Below are positions 26,829 through 35,431 of a DNA stretch of 64,000 nucleotides, piece by piece. Within the stretch, counting starts at the first letter, position 1. Each line of letters opens with the position of its first letter. The position numbers were made by a program, and so were the translations under genes. The notes below the pieces were generated by a model. That model saw only the letters and a list, made by a program, of their open reading frames with translations, was not told the origin of the DNA and did not search any database. The stretch is from Verrucomicrobiota bacterium (GTDB taxonomy: Bacteria; Verrucomicrobiota; Verrucomicrobiia; Opitutales; Opitutaceae). The stretch is from positions 602,190-666,189 of the forward strand of contig JAEWQP010000022.1 of assembly GCA_023399155.1 (NCBI GenBank). Reading direction: 5' to 3'.

Positions 26829-28856
26829 GTGAACTCACTTTTCCGAACGACCGGCCGCAAGATCGCGTCCGGCTATATTCTGGTCTTCATCGTCTTCTGG
26901 GCGGTGGCGGGAGTCGCCTATTACGCGCTCAACCAGTCGGGGCAGTCCCTCGGGACTTACTCCGACTCCACGCACGAGACCAATCTCGCCGCCAATCTCG
27001 AGGCGGAGATGTTGCAGCTGCAGCTTTCCACCGCCGCCTGGATCAGCGATCCCTCGGCCGCGAACCTCGCCAACCAGGCCGCCGCACGGCGTGAACTCGG
27101 CGCCGCGTTCGATCTCGCCAAGGACGGCGTCGTTGACCCGGAGCGCAAGAACATCATCGCCGAGGCCCAGCGCCTGGTCGTGCAGTACGACGATGCGTTC
27201 TCGCGCCTCGTGCAGAAGAACGACGAGCGCACCGAGACGGTCGCCTCCTCACTCGACAAGCCCGCGGCCGCCCTCGTCGAGGGAATCCGCCAGCTCATCG
27301 ATGCGGCGCGCGCCAGCGGCGACCAGGTCGCCGCCACGAAGTCGGGTAACGCCCTCCAGAGCTATTTCGAGGCTGCCGCTGCAGCCAACAGCTACTTGCT
27401 CCGCGCCGACGAGGCGGTCGCCGCCACCGTGCGCAGCGCCGCCGCCGAGCTGAACAAGCAGCTTGCCGAACTCACCACCGACCTCAAGCAGGCCGAGGAG
27501 TTCGATGCCAGCCTCGCCGATCCGAAGAAGATGGCGTTGCTGGAAAGCCTCGCTGTATCCGCATCCGCTTACACCGCCGGTTTCCAGAACGTCGTGGTGC
27601 AGACCAATGCGAAGAACAGCATCGCGGACGAACTTGAGAAGCTCGCGCCGCAGGTTGCCGAGCGCGTCACACGGGTGCGCGACCAGGTGAAAGCGCTGCA
27701 GGACGGTATCGGCACCTCCGCCGAGTCCGCCCAGGCCCGCCACGAGTGGATGGTCATGGTGCTTTCGTTCGTCGGTTTCGCCGCCGGCATCGTGGGCGCC
27801 TACTTCATCACGCGCAGCGTGAACCGCGGCATCACCCTCCTCGCCGGACGACTCACCAGCACGGCTGAATCCGCCGCGGGTGCCGCCGGCCAGGTCTCGA
27901 TGGCCAGCCAGTCGCTCTCTGACGGTTCGTCCCGCCAGGCTGCCTCACTCGAGGAGACCAGCGCGTCCCTCGAGGAAATGGCCGGCCAGACCCGCCGCAC
28001 CGCCGAGCACGCCCAGAAGGCCGAGCAGCTCGCCGGCCAGACCCGCTCCGCCGCCGACTCCGGCACGAAGGACGTGCAGGCGCTTCAGACCGCGATGGAG
28101 GCGATCCAGAATTCATCGGCCGAAATTTCCAAGATCATCAAGACGATCGACAAGATCGCTCTTCAGACCGACATCCTCGCGCTCAACGCCGCGGTCGAGG
28201 CCGCCCGCGCTGGCGATGCCGGCCTCGGTTTCGCCGTGGTCGCTGACGAGGTCCGCACGCTCGCCCACAATGCCGCACAGGCCGCCCGGGAGACTGCGGA
28301 ACGAATCTCCGAAGCCACCCAGCGCAGCACGCAGGGTGCGGAGATCAGCGCGCAGGTCGCACGTCGTCTCGACGAGATCACGACCAAGGCGCACGAGTTC
28401 GACGCCCTCGTGGCGGAGATCGCCGTGGCCGCCCGCGAGCAGCATCAGGGCATCGAGCAGGTGACCCGCGCGGTGACCGAAATGGATTCTGTCACGCAGG
28501 CCAACGCCGCCACCGCTGAGGAGACTGCGGCGGCTTCCGTCGACCTGACGAACCAGGCCGCGTTGCTCCAGACCGTGGTCGCAGAACTCAACCAGATGGT
28601 CGGCGTGCAGGACGCCCGCGCCAACGCGCCGGCGATCGCCAGTCCGCTGACGAGGTCCGCCTCACGATCCTCCACGCAGCACGGCACCGCGTCGAAATCC
28701 GGCAAGGCGGCGGCCCGCGCCGCCCATGGGGCGCCGCTGTTCGCGTCCAACGCACCCGCCCATGGCACCGTGCCTGCAGCGGACGCGAAGTCCGAGCAGC
28801 TGATCGCGCCGCGTGTCGGCGAGGCGATTCCGCCCGGCGGAGCTGAACTCTTCTGA
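26829..28856 (+). CDS. Methyl-accepting chemotaxis protein
   Basis: 675 residues. Helix 1 lies at about 15-33, a helical periplasmic sensor domain (four-helix-bundle type, rich in Ala/Gln/Glu) spans about 34-305, and helix 2 is at about 307-327. The cytoplasmic signalling domain has its hairpin tip near residues 440-475, with the invariant ALNAAVEAARAGDAGLGFAV and VVADEVRTLAHNAAQAARET. It senses an unknown ligand and controls a CheA kinase, which is not in the window. The start is a GTG. A terminator follows. Confidence 0.93.
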   Translation: MNSLFRTTGRKIASGYILVFIVFWAVAGVAYYALNQSGQSLGTYSDSTHETNLAANLEAEMLQLQLSTAAWISDPSAANLANQAAARRELGAAFDLAKDGVVDPERKNIIAEAQRLVVQYDDAFSRLVQKNDERTETVASSLDKPAAALVEGIRQLIDAARASGDQVAATKSGNALQSYFEAAAAANSYLLRADEAVAATVRSAAAELNKQLAELTTDLKQAEEFDASLADPKKMALLESLAVSASAYTAGFQNVVVQTNAKNSIADELEKLAPQVAERVTRVRDQVKALQDGIGTSAESAQARHEWMVMVLSFVGFAAGIVGAYFITRSVNRGITLLAGRLTSTAESAAGAAGQVSMASQSLSDGSSRQAASLEETSASLEEMAGQTRRTAEHAQKAEQLAGQTRSAADSGTKDVQALQTAMEAIQNSSAEISKIIKTIDKIALQTDILALNAAVEAARAGDAGLGFAVVADEVRTLAHNAAQAARETAERISEATQRSTQGAEISAQVARRLDEITTKAHEFDALVAEIAVAAREQHQGIEQVTRAVTEMDSVTQANAATAEETAAASVDLTNQAALLQTVVAELNQMVGVQDARANAPAIASPLTRSASRSSTQHGTASKSGKAAARAAHGAPLFASNAPAHGTVPAADAKSEQLIAPRVGEAIPPGGAELF

Positions 28857-28875
28857 TCCTGTTCCGTTCTTTCTC

Positions 28876-28906
28876 AACGGCCGGCCAGAGCCGGCCGTTT
28901 TTCTTT
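28876..28906 (+). terminator. Rho-independent terminator after the chemoreceptor gene
   Basis: A 10-base stem (AACGGCCGGC / GCCGGCCGTT, loop CAGA) is followed by a T-rich run (TTTTTCTTT). Confidence 0.85.
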
Positions 28907-29322
28907 GGCGTGGATGCATCGGTCCGCCGTCGCGGGGTGCTGCCCTGGTCACGGGTTCCCGGGCGGCTGCGCTGTGGCTCAATGGGCTATCCTCGGGTGG
29001 CGGAGGGCGGCGGGGTCGGTGCCGCAGGCTCGGGCCCATCCGAGCCGTGGCAGCGAATCCAGCTCGGGACCTAGGGTTTCGCGGAACCGGACGTGCGTCA
29101 CGACGGCCTTGCCGTTTTCCCCCAATCCGTTTCCCTTGAGGGATCCAGGAGCACGCAGGGCGAGCCTGGACGACGTGTTTCCGCCGCTGCGTTTGCCTCG
29201 TGCGTCCGCAAGATTTGCACAAACATCATCAAGGCGAGCGCAGCCGTTTTTGGGTCACGTATGCGATTATTGTCCTGCTGTTAAGAACGACTACCGACGT
29301 TTCATCCCCCTGACCAACCTCC
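28907..29322. other. Non-coding leader region before the nuo cluster
   Basis: 416 bases without a credible gene. It must contain the nuo promoter, but no clear -35/-10 pair was found. The last 110 bases are noticeably richer in A and T than the rest. Confidence 0.5.
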
Positions 29323-29742
29323 ATGAGTGAGACCCTCGCCAACGATTTGATCTACGTCATCGGCTACAGCCTGGCGGGATTGGCGTTTGCGCTCGGACCG
29401 TTCGTGGTGGTGGCTCTCCTGGCGGCTCGCAAGACCCGCCAGTCGGCCAACAAGACCGGGCAGTTCATCGAGTGCGGCATGGAGCCGATCGGCGACGCCT
29501 GGATCCGTTACAGTGCCGTCTACTACCTCTACGCGTTGGTCTTTGTGGCTTTCGCGGTTGACGTTCTCTACCTCATCCCGGTCGCGCTCATCTATGACCG
29601 TGTGTTCGCGTGGCGCGATCTTGTCGAAACACTGATCTTCGTGGGGATCCTGTCCCTCGTGATCGTTTACGCCTGGAAGAAAGGGGTATTTGAATGGATC
29701 CGCAAGCCAGTCAAGGCAGCGCCCAGCCAACCGGTCCGCTAG
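29323..29742 (+). CDS. nuoA: NADH-quinone oxidoreductase subunit A
   Basis: 139-residue three-helix subunit of complex I. The signature is IECGMEPIGDAWIRYSAVYY followed by FVAFAVDVLYLIPVALIY, which carries the conserved acidic residue of helix 2. It is much diverged from the isolated copy at 13497. Its last 49 bases overlap nuoB in another frame, so its C-terminal tail (KPVKAAPSQPVR) is shaped by the nuoB start. Confidence 0.95.
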   Translation: MSETLANDLIYVIGYSLAGLAFALGPFVVVALLAARKTRQSANKTGQFIECGMEPIGDAWIRYSAVYYLYALVFVAFAVDVLYLIPVALIYDRVFAWRDLVETLIFVGILSLVIVYAWKKGVFEWIRKPVKAAPSQPVR

Positions 29743-30272
29743 TCGGCACCGGTCCCGCCAGCAACCTCGAATCGGAAATCCCACCTGAGATTTCCGGTCT
29801 CGTTCGCTTTGCGAAACTCGACGACCTTCTCGCCGTCGGCCGCGCCAACTCACTCTGGCCGCTCACCTTCGGCCTCGCCTGCTGTGCCATCGAGATGATG
29901 GCCACCGGCGGATCGCGCTTTGATATTTCACGCTTTGGCGCCGAGGTGTTTCGCCCGTCGCCACGTCAGGCCGACGTCATGATCGTGGCCGGCACCGTCA
30001 ACCGCAAGATGGCGCCCGCCATCAAGACGCTCTACGATCAGATGCCGGAACCCAAGTGGGTGATCGCGATGGGAAACTGCGCGATCTCCGGCGGGCCCTT
30101 TGTCTTCCCCGGTCACTACTCGGTGGTCGAAGGCGTGGACAAGCTCTTCCCGGTGGACGTCTACGTTCCCGGTTGCCCGCCGCGTCCGGAAGGCCTCCTC
30201 GAGGGTATCATGGAGCTGGAGGAGAAGATCACCGGCAAACGACGCTGGCCGCGCATCCCTGAGCCGAAGTAA
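29694..30272 (+). CDS. nuoB: NADH-quinone oxidoreductase subunit B
   Basis: 192-residue peripheral-arm subunit that carries the terminal 4Fe-4S cluster N2. The ligands are visible: the tandem cysteines in FGLACCAIEMM, then Cys in AMGNCAISGG and in VYVPGCPPRPEGLL. A Ser/Pro-rich N-terminus of about 30 residues precedes the conserved part. It is followed without a gap by nuoC. Confidence 0.97.
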   Translation: MDPQASQGSAQPTGPLVGTGPASNLESEIPPEISGLVRFAKLDDLLAVGRANSLWPLTFGLACCAIEMMATGGSRFDISRFGAEVFRPSPRQADVMIVAGTVNRKMAPAIKTLYDQMPEPKWVIAMGNCAISGGPFVFPGHYSVVEGVDKLFPVDVYVPGCPPRPEGLLEGIMELEEKITGKRRWPRIPEPK

Positions 30273-31169
30273 ATGAGCCCGTCGCTCGACCACCTTTCCG
30301 CGGAGTTCAACCGCCTGTTCCCGCGGGTGCAGGCGCCGCCTCCGCCTCCGCCGCCGCCCAAACCGGCACCCGCCAAGCCCGTTGCCCCCAAGGCGGTGGC
30401 ACCCGCGGCCGCCAAACCCGCAGGCGAAGCAACCGCCGCGCAGGCACCTGCGCCGAAGCCCGCTCCAGGCTCCGAGCCGGCGACGTCTGCTCCTGCTCCC
30501 TCGGGAGACGTGCCCGCACCGGCACCGGCGCCTGCCGCGCCGAATCCGAAGCCGATCGCGACGGCACCGGCTGCAACCGGGCCGACTTCCGCAGTCGACA
30601 GCGCTCCCGTTTCCGCCGCGCCAGGAACGGCTCCCTCCTCGCCCCCTGCCGCCGCGAAACTGGCTGCCGGGTCGGCTGCCGCCGCTGCTGCCCGCCCGTC
30701 GCCGCCCGCCGCGAGCCCCGCGCCCGCTGCGGCACCGGCAGCGCCCCAGTTCGTTCCCCCCTCCAAGCTCACCGCGCGCGCCTTCACCGGCTACGACCTC
30801 GACACCACCGTGCCCGCCGCCGACATCTGCAAGGCGGTCGAGATGGTCGACCAGGCCGGGTTCACGCTCGACTGCATCACCGGCGTGGACTGGATCGACC
30901 AGAAGGAGATGGAGGTGGTCTACGACTTCTTTCACACCGACAACGGCAAGCGCATCGTCGTGCGCGCGCGGATACCGCGCGAGAGGCCGGAGATCGCGAC
31001 CATTTCCCACATGTATGCCGGTGCCGGCTGGCACGAGCGCGAGACGCACGATTTCTTCGGCATCGTCTTCACCGGCCACCCGCACCTCGTGCCCATCCTC
31101 CTCGAGGACGACGCGACCTACCATCCGCTGAGAAAGGACTATCCCGGTGCTGCACCGTTCGAAAGATAA
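30273..31169 (+). CDS. nuoC: NADH-quinone oxidoreductase subunit C with long Pro/Ala-rich N-terminus
   Basis: 298 residues. The C-terminal 135 residues are a normal NuoC domain, ending with the 30-kDa subunit signature HERETHDFFGIVFTGHPHL and LRKDYPGAAP. Between the N-terminal 18 residues and this domain lies an unusual stretch of about 145 residues made almost only of Pro, Ala, Lys, Ser and Thr, starting with QAPPPPPPPPKPAPAKPVAP. Typical NuoC lacks this. The stretch keeps the frame and fits as a flexible tether. The gene follows nuoB directly and overlaps nuoD by 23 bases. Confidence 0.95.
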   Translation: MSPSLDHLSAEFNRLFPRVQAPPPPPPPPKPAPAKPVAPKAVAPAAAKPAGEATAAQAPAPKPAPGSEPATSAPAPSGDVPAPAPAPAAPNPKPIATAPAATGPTSAVDSAPVSAAPGTAPSSPPAAAKLAAGSAAAAAARPSPPAASPAPAAAPAAPQFVPPSKLTARAFTGYDLDTTVPAADICKAVEMVDQAGFTLDCITGVDWIDQKEMEVVYDFFHTDNGKRIVVRARIPRERPEIATISHMYAGAGWHERETHDFFGIVFTGHPHLVPILLEDDATYHPLRKDYPGAAPFER

Positions 31170-32301
31170 CGCGGCCGTCCTTCCCGCGCAGCACAGCACA
31201 GGCGGCCCGCGCGAGACGTTCACGATCAATCTCGGCCCGCAGCACCCGGCCACGCACGGCGTGCTGCGCGTGAAGATGGAGATGGACGGCGAGTACATCG
31301 TCAACGCCGAGCCCGTGCCCGGGTACATCCACCGGATGCACGAGAAGATGGGGGAGAACCGCGACGTCACGCAGTATATTCCGAATACAAGCCGCGTCGA
31401 CTACCTCTCCGCGATGAATTACACCCACGCCTGGGTGGCCATCGTCGAGCAGGCGCTCAAGATCCAGGTCCCGCAACGCACGGAATACATCCGCGTCATC
31501 ACCTCGGAACTCAATCGCATCTCCTCGCACCTGATCTGGTGGGGTGCGTTCGTGATGGATCTCGGCGGCATGACCCCGATGCTCTATGGCCTCGAGGACC
31601 GCGAGAAGATCCTCGACCTGCTCGAGGGCCTGTGCGGCGCGCGCCTGACCTACTGCTACTACCGCGTCGGCGGTCTGACCAACGACGTCGACCCGGAGTT
31701 CATCGATGGCTGCCGCGCCTTCGTGAAGCACATGCGCCCGCAGCTGAAGATGTACAAGGCGCTCACGACGGATAACATCATCCTGCAAAAGCGCCTCAAG
31801 GACATCGGTCCGATCAGTGCGGAAATGTGCCGCAAGTACGGCGCCACCGGTGCGGTCGCCCGCGGTTCGGGCATCAATTACGACCTGCGCAAGAACGAAC
31901 CCTACGGCGCCTATAAGGACTTCGACTTCGACATCCCCGTCTACCCGCAATGCGACTGCTGGGCGCGCTACATGGTGCGCATGGACGAGATGGAGCAAAG
32001 CCTGCGCATCATCGAGCAGGGAATCGAGAAGCTTCCCGAAGGCCCCATCATGGCCGAGAAACTCCCGCGGACCTTCAAGATGCCGGCGGGCGACTACTAC
32101 TACGCCGTCGAGGCGGCGCGCGGGCGCTTCGCCTTCCGCGTCGTCAGCACGGGCAAGGATATCCCGTATCGCGTGAAGCTGCGTTCGCCGTGCTTCAGCA
32201 ATCTCAGCCTCTTCGAGGAGGCCAGCCGCGGGATGCTGCTGGCCGACGCGCTCGCCCTCATGGGCAGCCTCGACCTCGTCATCCCGGACATCGACCGATG
32301 A
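31147..32301 (+). CDS. nuoD: NADH-quinone oxidoreductase subunit D
   Basis: 384-residue quinone-site subunit of the peripheral arm. It carries the conserved GPQHPATHGVLR, the EPVPGYIHRMHEKM segment, the quinone-site RVDYLSAMNY and the C-terminal ASRGMLLADALALMGSLD, whose final Asp region is conserved. The start is a GTG within the end of nuoC. A long palindromic repeat separates it from nuoH. Confidence 0.97.
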   Translation: MLHRSKDNAAVLPAQHSTGGPRETFTINLGPQHPATHGVLRVKMEMDGEYIVNAEPVPGYIHRMHEKMGENRDVTQYIPNTSRVDYLSAMNYTHAWVAIVEQALKIQVPQRTEYIRVITSELNRISSHLIWWGAFVMDLGGMTPMLYGLEDREKILDLLEGLCGARLTYCYYRVGGLTNDVDPEFIDGCRAFVKHMRPQLKMYKALTTDNIILQKRLKDIGPISAEMCRKYGATGAVARGSGINYDLRKNEPYGAYKDFDFDIPVYPQCDCWARYMVRMDEMEQSLRIIEQGIEKLPEGPIMAEKLPRTFKMPAGDYYYAVEAARGRFAFRVVSTGKDIPYRVKLRSPCFSNLSLFEEASRGMLLADALALMGSLDLVIPDIDR

Positions 32302-32309
32302 GGACGGAA

Positions 32310-32534
32310 TTGAACCACATCCGCTGCCGCGGCCACTGCACGGCAGCGCGAGGACACAGAGGACACCGGGCTCGATCCGAGGTAGGGCGAGGCCTCCGGC
32401 CGAGCCGCGTACACCTTTCGTTCTTCGGTTCGGCTCGGCCAGAGGCCTCGCCCTACCTCTCTTCACTTTTTCCCTCTGTGCCCTCTGTACCCTCACGCTG
32501 CCGTGCGGTGGCCGCGGCAGCGGATGTGGTTCAA
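32310..32534. repeat. Long imperfect palindrome between nuoD and nuoH
   Basis: 225 bases. Outer arms of 39 bases (32310-32348 and 32496-32534, beginning TTGAACCACATCCG) are inverted copies with a single mismatch. Inner arms of 29 bases (32379-32407 and 32431-32459, beginning GAGGTAGGGCGAGGCCTC) are also inverted copies with one mismatch. CACAGAGG/CCTCTGTG words lie between the two modules. As RNA it would form a very long hairpin inside the nuo transcript. Confidence 0.92.
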
Positions 32535-32566
32535 TCTTCCGCATCCGACAGCGAAAGGCTCGCGCC

Positions 32567-33763
32567 ATGATCGAGTGGCTCCTCAATTTGCTCCAAACCG
32601 AGCCCTATAGGATCCTTGCGTTCATCCTCGGCGCGTGCGGGTTCGTCGGCCTCAACGCCGCCTACCTCGTCTGGGTCGAGCGCAAGGGTGCGGCGCACAT
32701 CCAGCGCCGGCCGGGCCCGATGGAGGCCGGCTTTCAGGGGCTTCTCCAACCGCTGGCCGACGCGGCCAAGCTCATGAGCAAGCAGGTCATCGTGCCGCCC
32801 GGCGCCGATGCGGTGCTCTTCCGCCTCGCTCCGGTCCTGGTCATGACCCCGGCGATGATGTGCTTCGCGGTCATCCCGTGGGCCCCGCATCTGACGGCCG
32901 CCAGCATCAACGTCGGCCTGCTCATGATCTTCGCCTTCGGCTCGATCAACGTCATGGCGATCATGCTCGGCGGTTGGTCCTCACGAAACAAATACGCGAT
33001 CATCTCCGCGGCTCGCGTGGTCTCGCAGGACGTCGCCTACGAGATCCCGATGCTCGTGACTGTCATCACCGTGATCATGATGACGGGTTCGATGAACTTG
33101 AACGAGATCGTGGAGCAGCAGGTCGGGCACATCGGCATGTGGAATCTCTTCCGCGTGTGGGAGAATCCGCTCATGCCGGTGACGTTCGTCATCTTCTTCG
33201 TCTGCATGCTGGCCGAGACCAACCGCGCGCCCTTCGACATGGCGGAGGCCGAGAGCGAACTCGTCGCCGGTGCGTTCACCGAATACGCCGGCATGGGCTT
33301 CGGCGTGTTCTTCATGGCGGAGTACGCCAACATCGTGGTCGGCTGCGCCATTGCCACCGTCCTCTTCCTGGGCGGGTGGGGCAGCCCGATCGGTGTGCTC
33401 GACGGTACGTGGTACTTCGGTGCGTTCTGGTTTCTGCTGAAGATGTACGCGCTCATCTTCACCGTGGTCTGGATCCGCTGGACGTTTCCGCGCACGCAGT
33501 TCTACGGCCTGCTCAATCTCTCGTGGAAGATCCTCATTCCAACCTCGCTCGTCACGCTCCTGCTCTGCGCAGTGCTGCTGAAGCTCTGGGACACAGACAA
33601 CCGCCGCAAGGAGCCCCTGAGCTTCCCTCCCGCGATCACGCAGTCGGTTCCCGAGGGTAGGGCGGGCTCTTCAAACCCTCCGGGTAATTCTATCGACGTC
33701 CGCGGCGCCCACGGAGAGGCCGCCCTGCCTCCCTCCCAACCCGCGGCCGTCCCCGCGACCTAA
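32567..33763 (+). CDS. nuoH: NADH-quinone oxidoreductase subunit H
   Basis: 398-residue membrane subunit that joins the membrane arm to the quinone site, with eight helices. It has the conserved VWVERKGAAHIQRRPGPMEA, AETNRAPFDMAEAESELVAG and the WIRWTFPRTQFYGLLNLSWK near the end. The C-terminal 50 residues are not part of the family; they are encoded by a repeat-like segment (33656-33736) and read as Gly/Ser/Pro-rich filler. Confidence 0.96.
   Translation: MIEWLLNLLQTEPYRILAFILGACGFVGLNAAYLVWVERKGAAHIQRRPGPMEAGFQGLLQPLADAAKLMSKQVIVPPGADAVLFRLAPVLVMTPAMMCFAVIPWAPHLTAASINVGLLMIFAFGSINVMAIMLGGWSSRNKYAIISAARVVSQDVAYEIPMLVTVITVIMMTGSMNLNEIVEQQVGHIGMWNLFRVWENPLMPVTFVIFFVCMLAETNRAPFDMAEAESELVAGAFTEYAGMGFGVFFMAEYANIVVGCAIATVLFLGGWGSPIGVLDGTWYFGAFWFLLKMYALIFTVVWIRWTFPRTQFYGLLNLSWKILIPTSLVTLLLCAVLLKLWDTDNRRKEPLSFPPAITQSVPEGRAGSSNPPGNSIDVRGAHGEAALPPSQPAAVPAT
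33656..33736. repeat. Palindromic-repeat relic inside the 3' end of nuoH
   Basis: Begins GGTAGGGCGGGCTC and ends GAGGCCGCCCTGCCTCCC, the same end words in inverted order as in the nuo spacer palindromes, but here read as coding sequence. Confidence 0.55.
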
Positions 33764-33774
33764 CCCGATCCCCC

Positions 33775-34245
33775 ATGATCAAAGCCGCACAAGACGTTCT
33801 CAAAGGGTTCTGGAGCCTTCTCGTCGGGATGAAGGTGACCATGGACCAGTTCCGCAAACCGCTGGTCAACGTGCCGTACCCGCACAAGGTGCTGGAGATT
33901 CCGAAGCGCTACCGCGGACACATTGTTTTCATCGACGATCCCGAACTCGAGAAGTCGCGCTGCATCGCCTGCAAGATGTGCGAGAAGGTCTGCCCGAGCG
34001 ATTGCATCGTCGTCGACGGCGAGAAGAAGGAGGGCGAGAAGAAGAAATCCGCCACCAACTTCGACCTGGATTTCACCAAGTGCAGCCTCTGCGGACTCTG
34101 TATCGAGGTCTGCCCGACAAACGCCCTTGAGCATTCGAAACGCTTCAACCTCGCCTCCACCCAGAAGGATATCTACGGCAAGATCGATTTGATCTCCGAC
34201 CTCGATGCGCGCAAGCAGGCGCAAAAGCTGCCGAAAGCCTCATGA
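33775..34245 (+). CDS. nuoI: NADH-quinone oxidoreductase subunit I
   Basis: 156-residue ferredoxin-like subunit with two 4Fe-4S clusters: CIACKMCEKVCPSDC and CSLCGLCIEVCPTNAL. An acidic/basic insertion (GEKKEGEKKKSA) lies between the two motifs. It starts 11 bases after nuoH and overlaps nuoJ by 4 bases. Confidence 0.97.
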   Translation: MIKAAQDVLKGFWSLLVGMKVTMDQFRKPLVNVPYPHKVLEIPKRYRGHIVFIDDPELEKSRCIACKMCEKVCPSDCIVVDGEKKEGEKKKSATNFDLDFTKCSLCGLCIEVCPTNALEHSKRFNLASTQKDIYGKIDLISDLDARKQAQKLPKAS

Positions 34246-34778
34246 GCGCCTTCCCCGGCTCCTCGGTCCTCCTCGCCGGTATCTTCCTCCTCTTCGTCGC
34301 GACCACGGTCGCAGGTGCCGTGCTCGCGGTCAGCACGCCGCGGATCATCCGCAGCGTCATCGGGCTCGCCACGAGCAGCATCGGGCTGGCCGGGCTCTAC
34401 TATTTCCTGAACAGCCCGTTCCTCGCGCTGATGGAGATCCTGATCTACGTCGGCGCGGTCTGCGTCACGATCATCTTTGCCATCATGCTGGCGGAGCCGG
34501 ACGAGCCCGCGGCGGAGGGGCGTCGCGGCCGAACGGTGCTCTGGAGCGGGACGACGCTCGTGATCAGCGCGATCATCTTCTGGGGCGTCGCCCGCCTGGG
34601 CCTGACCGGCAACTGGACCACGCTCGCGGTTCGCAACACCGATGGACGCATCGAGCGCATCGGCGTGGAGTTGCTCACCACCTACAGCCTCGCGTTTGAA
34701 CTCATCTCCGTCGTCCTGCTCGTCGCGATCCTCGGCGCGCTCGCGATTGCCCGTGTCGGGAGGCACCTCGAGGAATGA
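34242..34778 (+). CDS. nuoJ: NADH-quinone oxidoreductase subunit J
   Basis: 178-residue membrane subunit with five helices; the family motif NSPFLALMEILIYVGAVCV around helix 3 (pi-bulge helix) is present. It overlaps nuoI (ATGA). It is separated from nuoK by a palindromic repeat. Confidence 0.95.
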   Translation: MSAFPGSSVLLAGIFLLFVATTVAGAVLAVSTPRIIRSVIGLATSSIGLAGLYYFLNSPFLALMEILIYVGAVCVTIIFAIMLAEPDEPAAEGRRGRTVLWSGTTLVISAIIFWGVARLGLTGNWTTLAVRNTDGRIERIGVELLTTYSLAFELISVVLLVAILGALAIARVGRHLEE

Positions 34779-34787
34779 GGACGGAGA

Positions 34788-34891
34788 TTGAACCACAGAG
34801 GGCACAGGGAGCACAGAGGCCTGATTCTCGGATCTCCAGAGGCTTCTCCTCCGCCTTTCTCTCTGTGTCCAATGTGCCCTCTGTGGTTCAA
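34788..34891. repeat. Palindrome between nuoJ and nuoK (outer module only)
   Basis: The arms TTGAACCACAGAGGGCACAG and its inverted copy ending CCTCTGTGGTTCAA frame about 60 bases. The inner GGTAGGGC module is missing here. Confidence 0.88.
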
Positions 34892-34923
34892 ATCATGACG
34901 CTCGAACTGCGAAGCGGCTCACG

Positions 34924-35247
34924 ATGAACATCGCCGATCTTTACGAAAAACCTGCCGTGTATCTCACGGTTGCCGCGTTGCTCCTGGCGATCGGCGTCTT
35001 CGGCCTGGTGCGCCGGCGCACCCTGGTCGGCATGCTCATTTCCGGAGAACTCATCTTCGCCGCCGCCGCGCTGAATTTCATGACCGTGGGCCATTTCTAT
35101 GCCGACGCGGCCGTCGGGCAGATTTTCGTCCTGTTCATCATGGGCCTCGCCGCCGCCGAGGTGGCGATCGCCCTGAGCATCGTCATCGCCGTCTATCGGA
35201 ACTACCACTCGATCAAGACGGCCGAGCTCACGGAGTTGAAGGGCTGA
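34924..35247 (+). CDS. nuoK: NADH-quinone oxidoreductase subunit K
   Basis: 107-residue, three-helix subunit. Conserved acidic residues lie in the helices (GMLISGELIFAAAALNF and GLAAAEVAIALSIVIAVY), as in NuoK/MrpC proteins. Confidence 0.95.
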   Translation: MNIADLYEKPAVYLTVAALLLAIGVFGLVRRRTLVGMLISGELIFAAAALNFMTVGHFYADAAVGQIFVLFIMGLAAAEVAIALSIVIAVYRNYHSIKTAELTELKG

Positions 35248-35431
35248 GCCATGCGGAGCGAATCGACACCCACGGCCGGGCATGCTGAGGCTGGGAGGAG
35301 TCTCCGACTCCGCCGCGATGATCTGGCGACGGGCCCGGCGAGGTCTGTCCCGGGGCCGCGAATCCGGCCGCCAAGTCGCCCCGCGAAGCGAATCCGACTC
35401 GGCGTGCCCTGCCTGCGAATCGCCGCCTGAT

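Noticed and set aside
28907..29322. 6S RNA, RNase P RNA or tmRNA in the leader before nuo
   Set aside because: No signature sequences of these RNAs were found on either strand.
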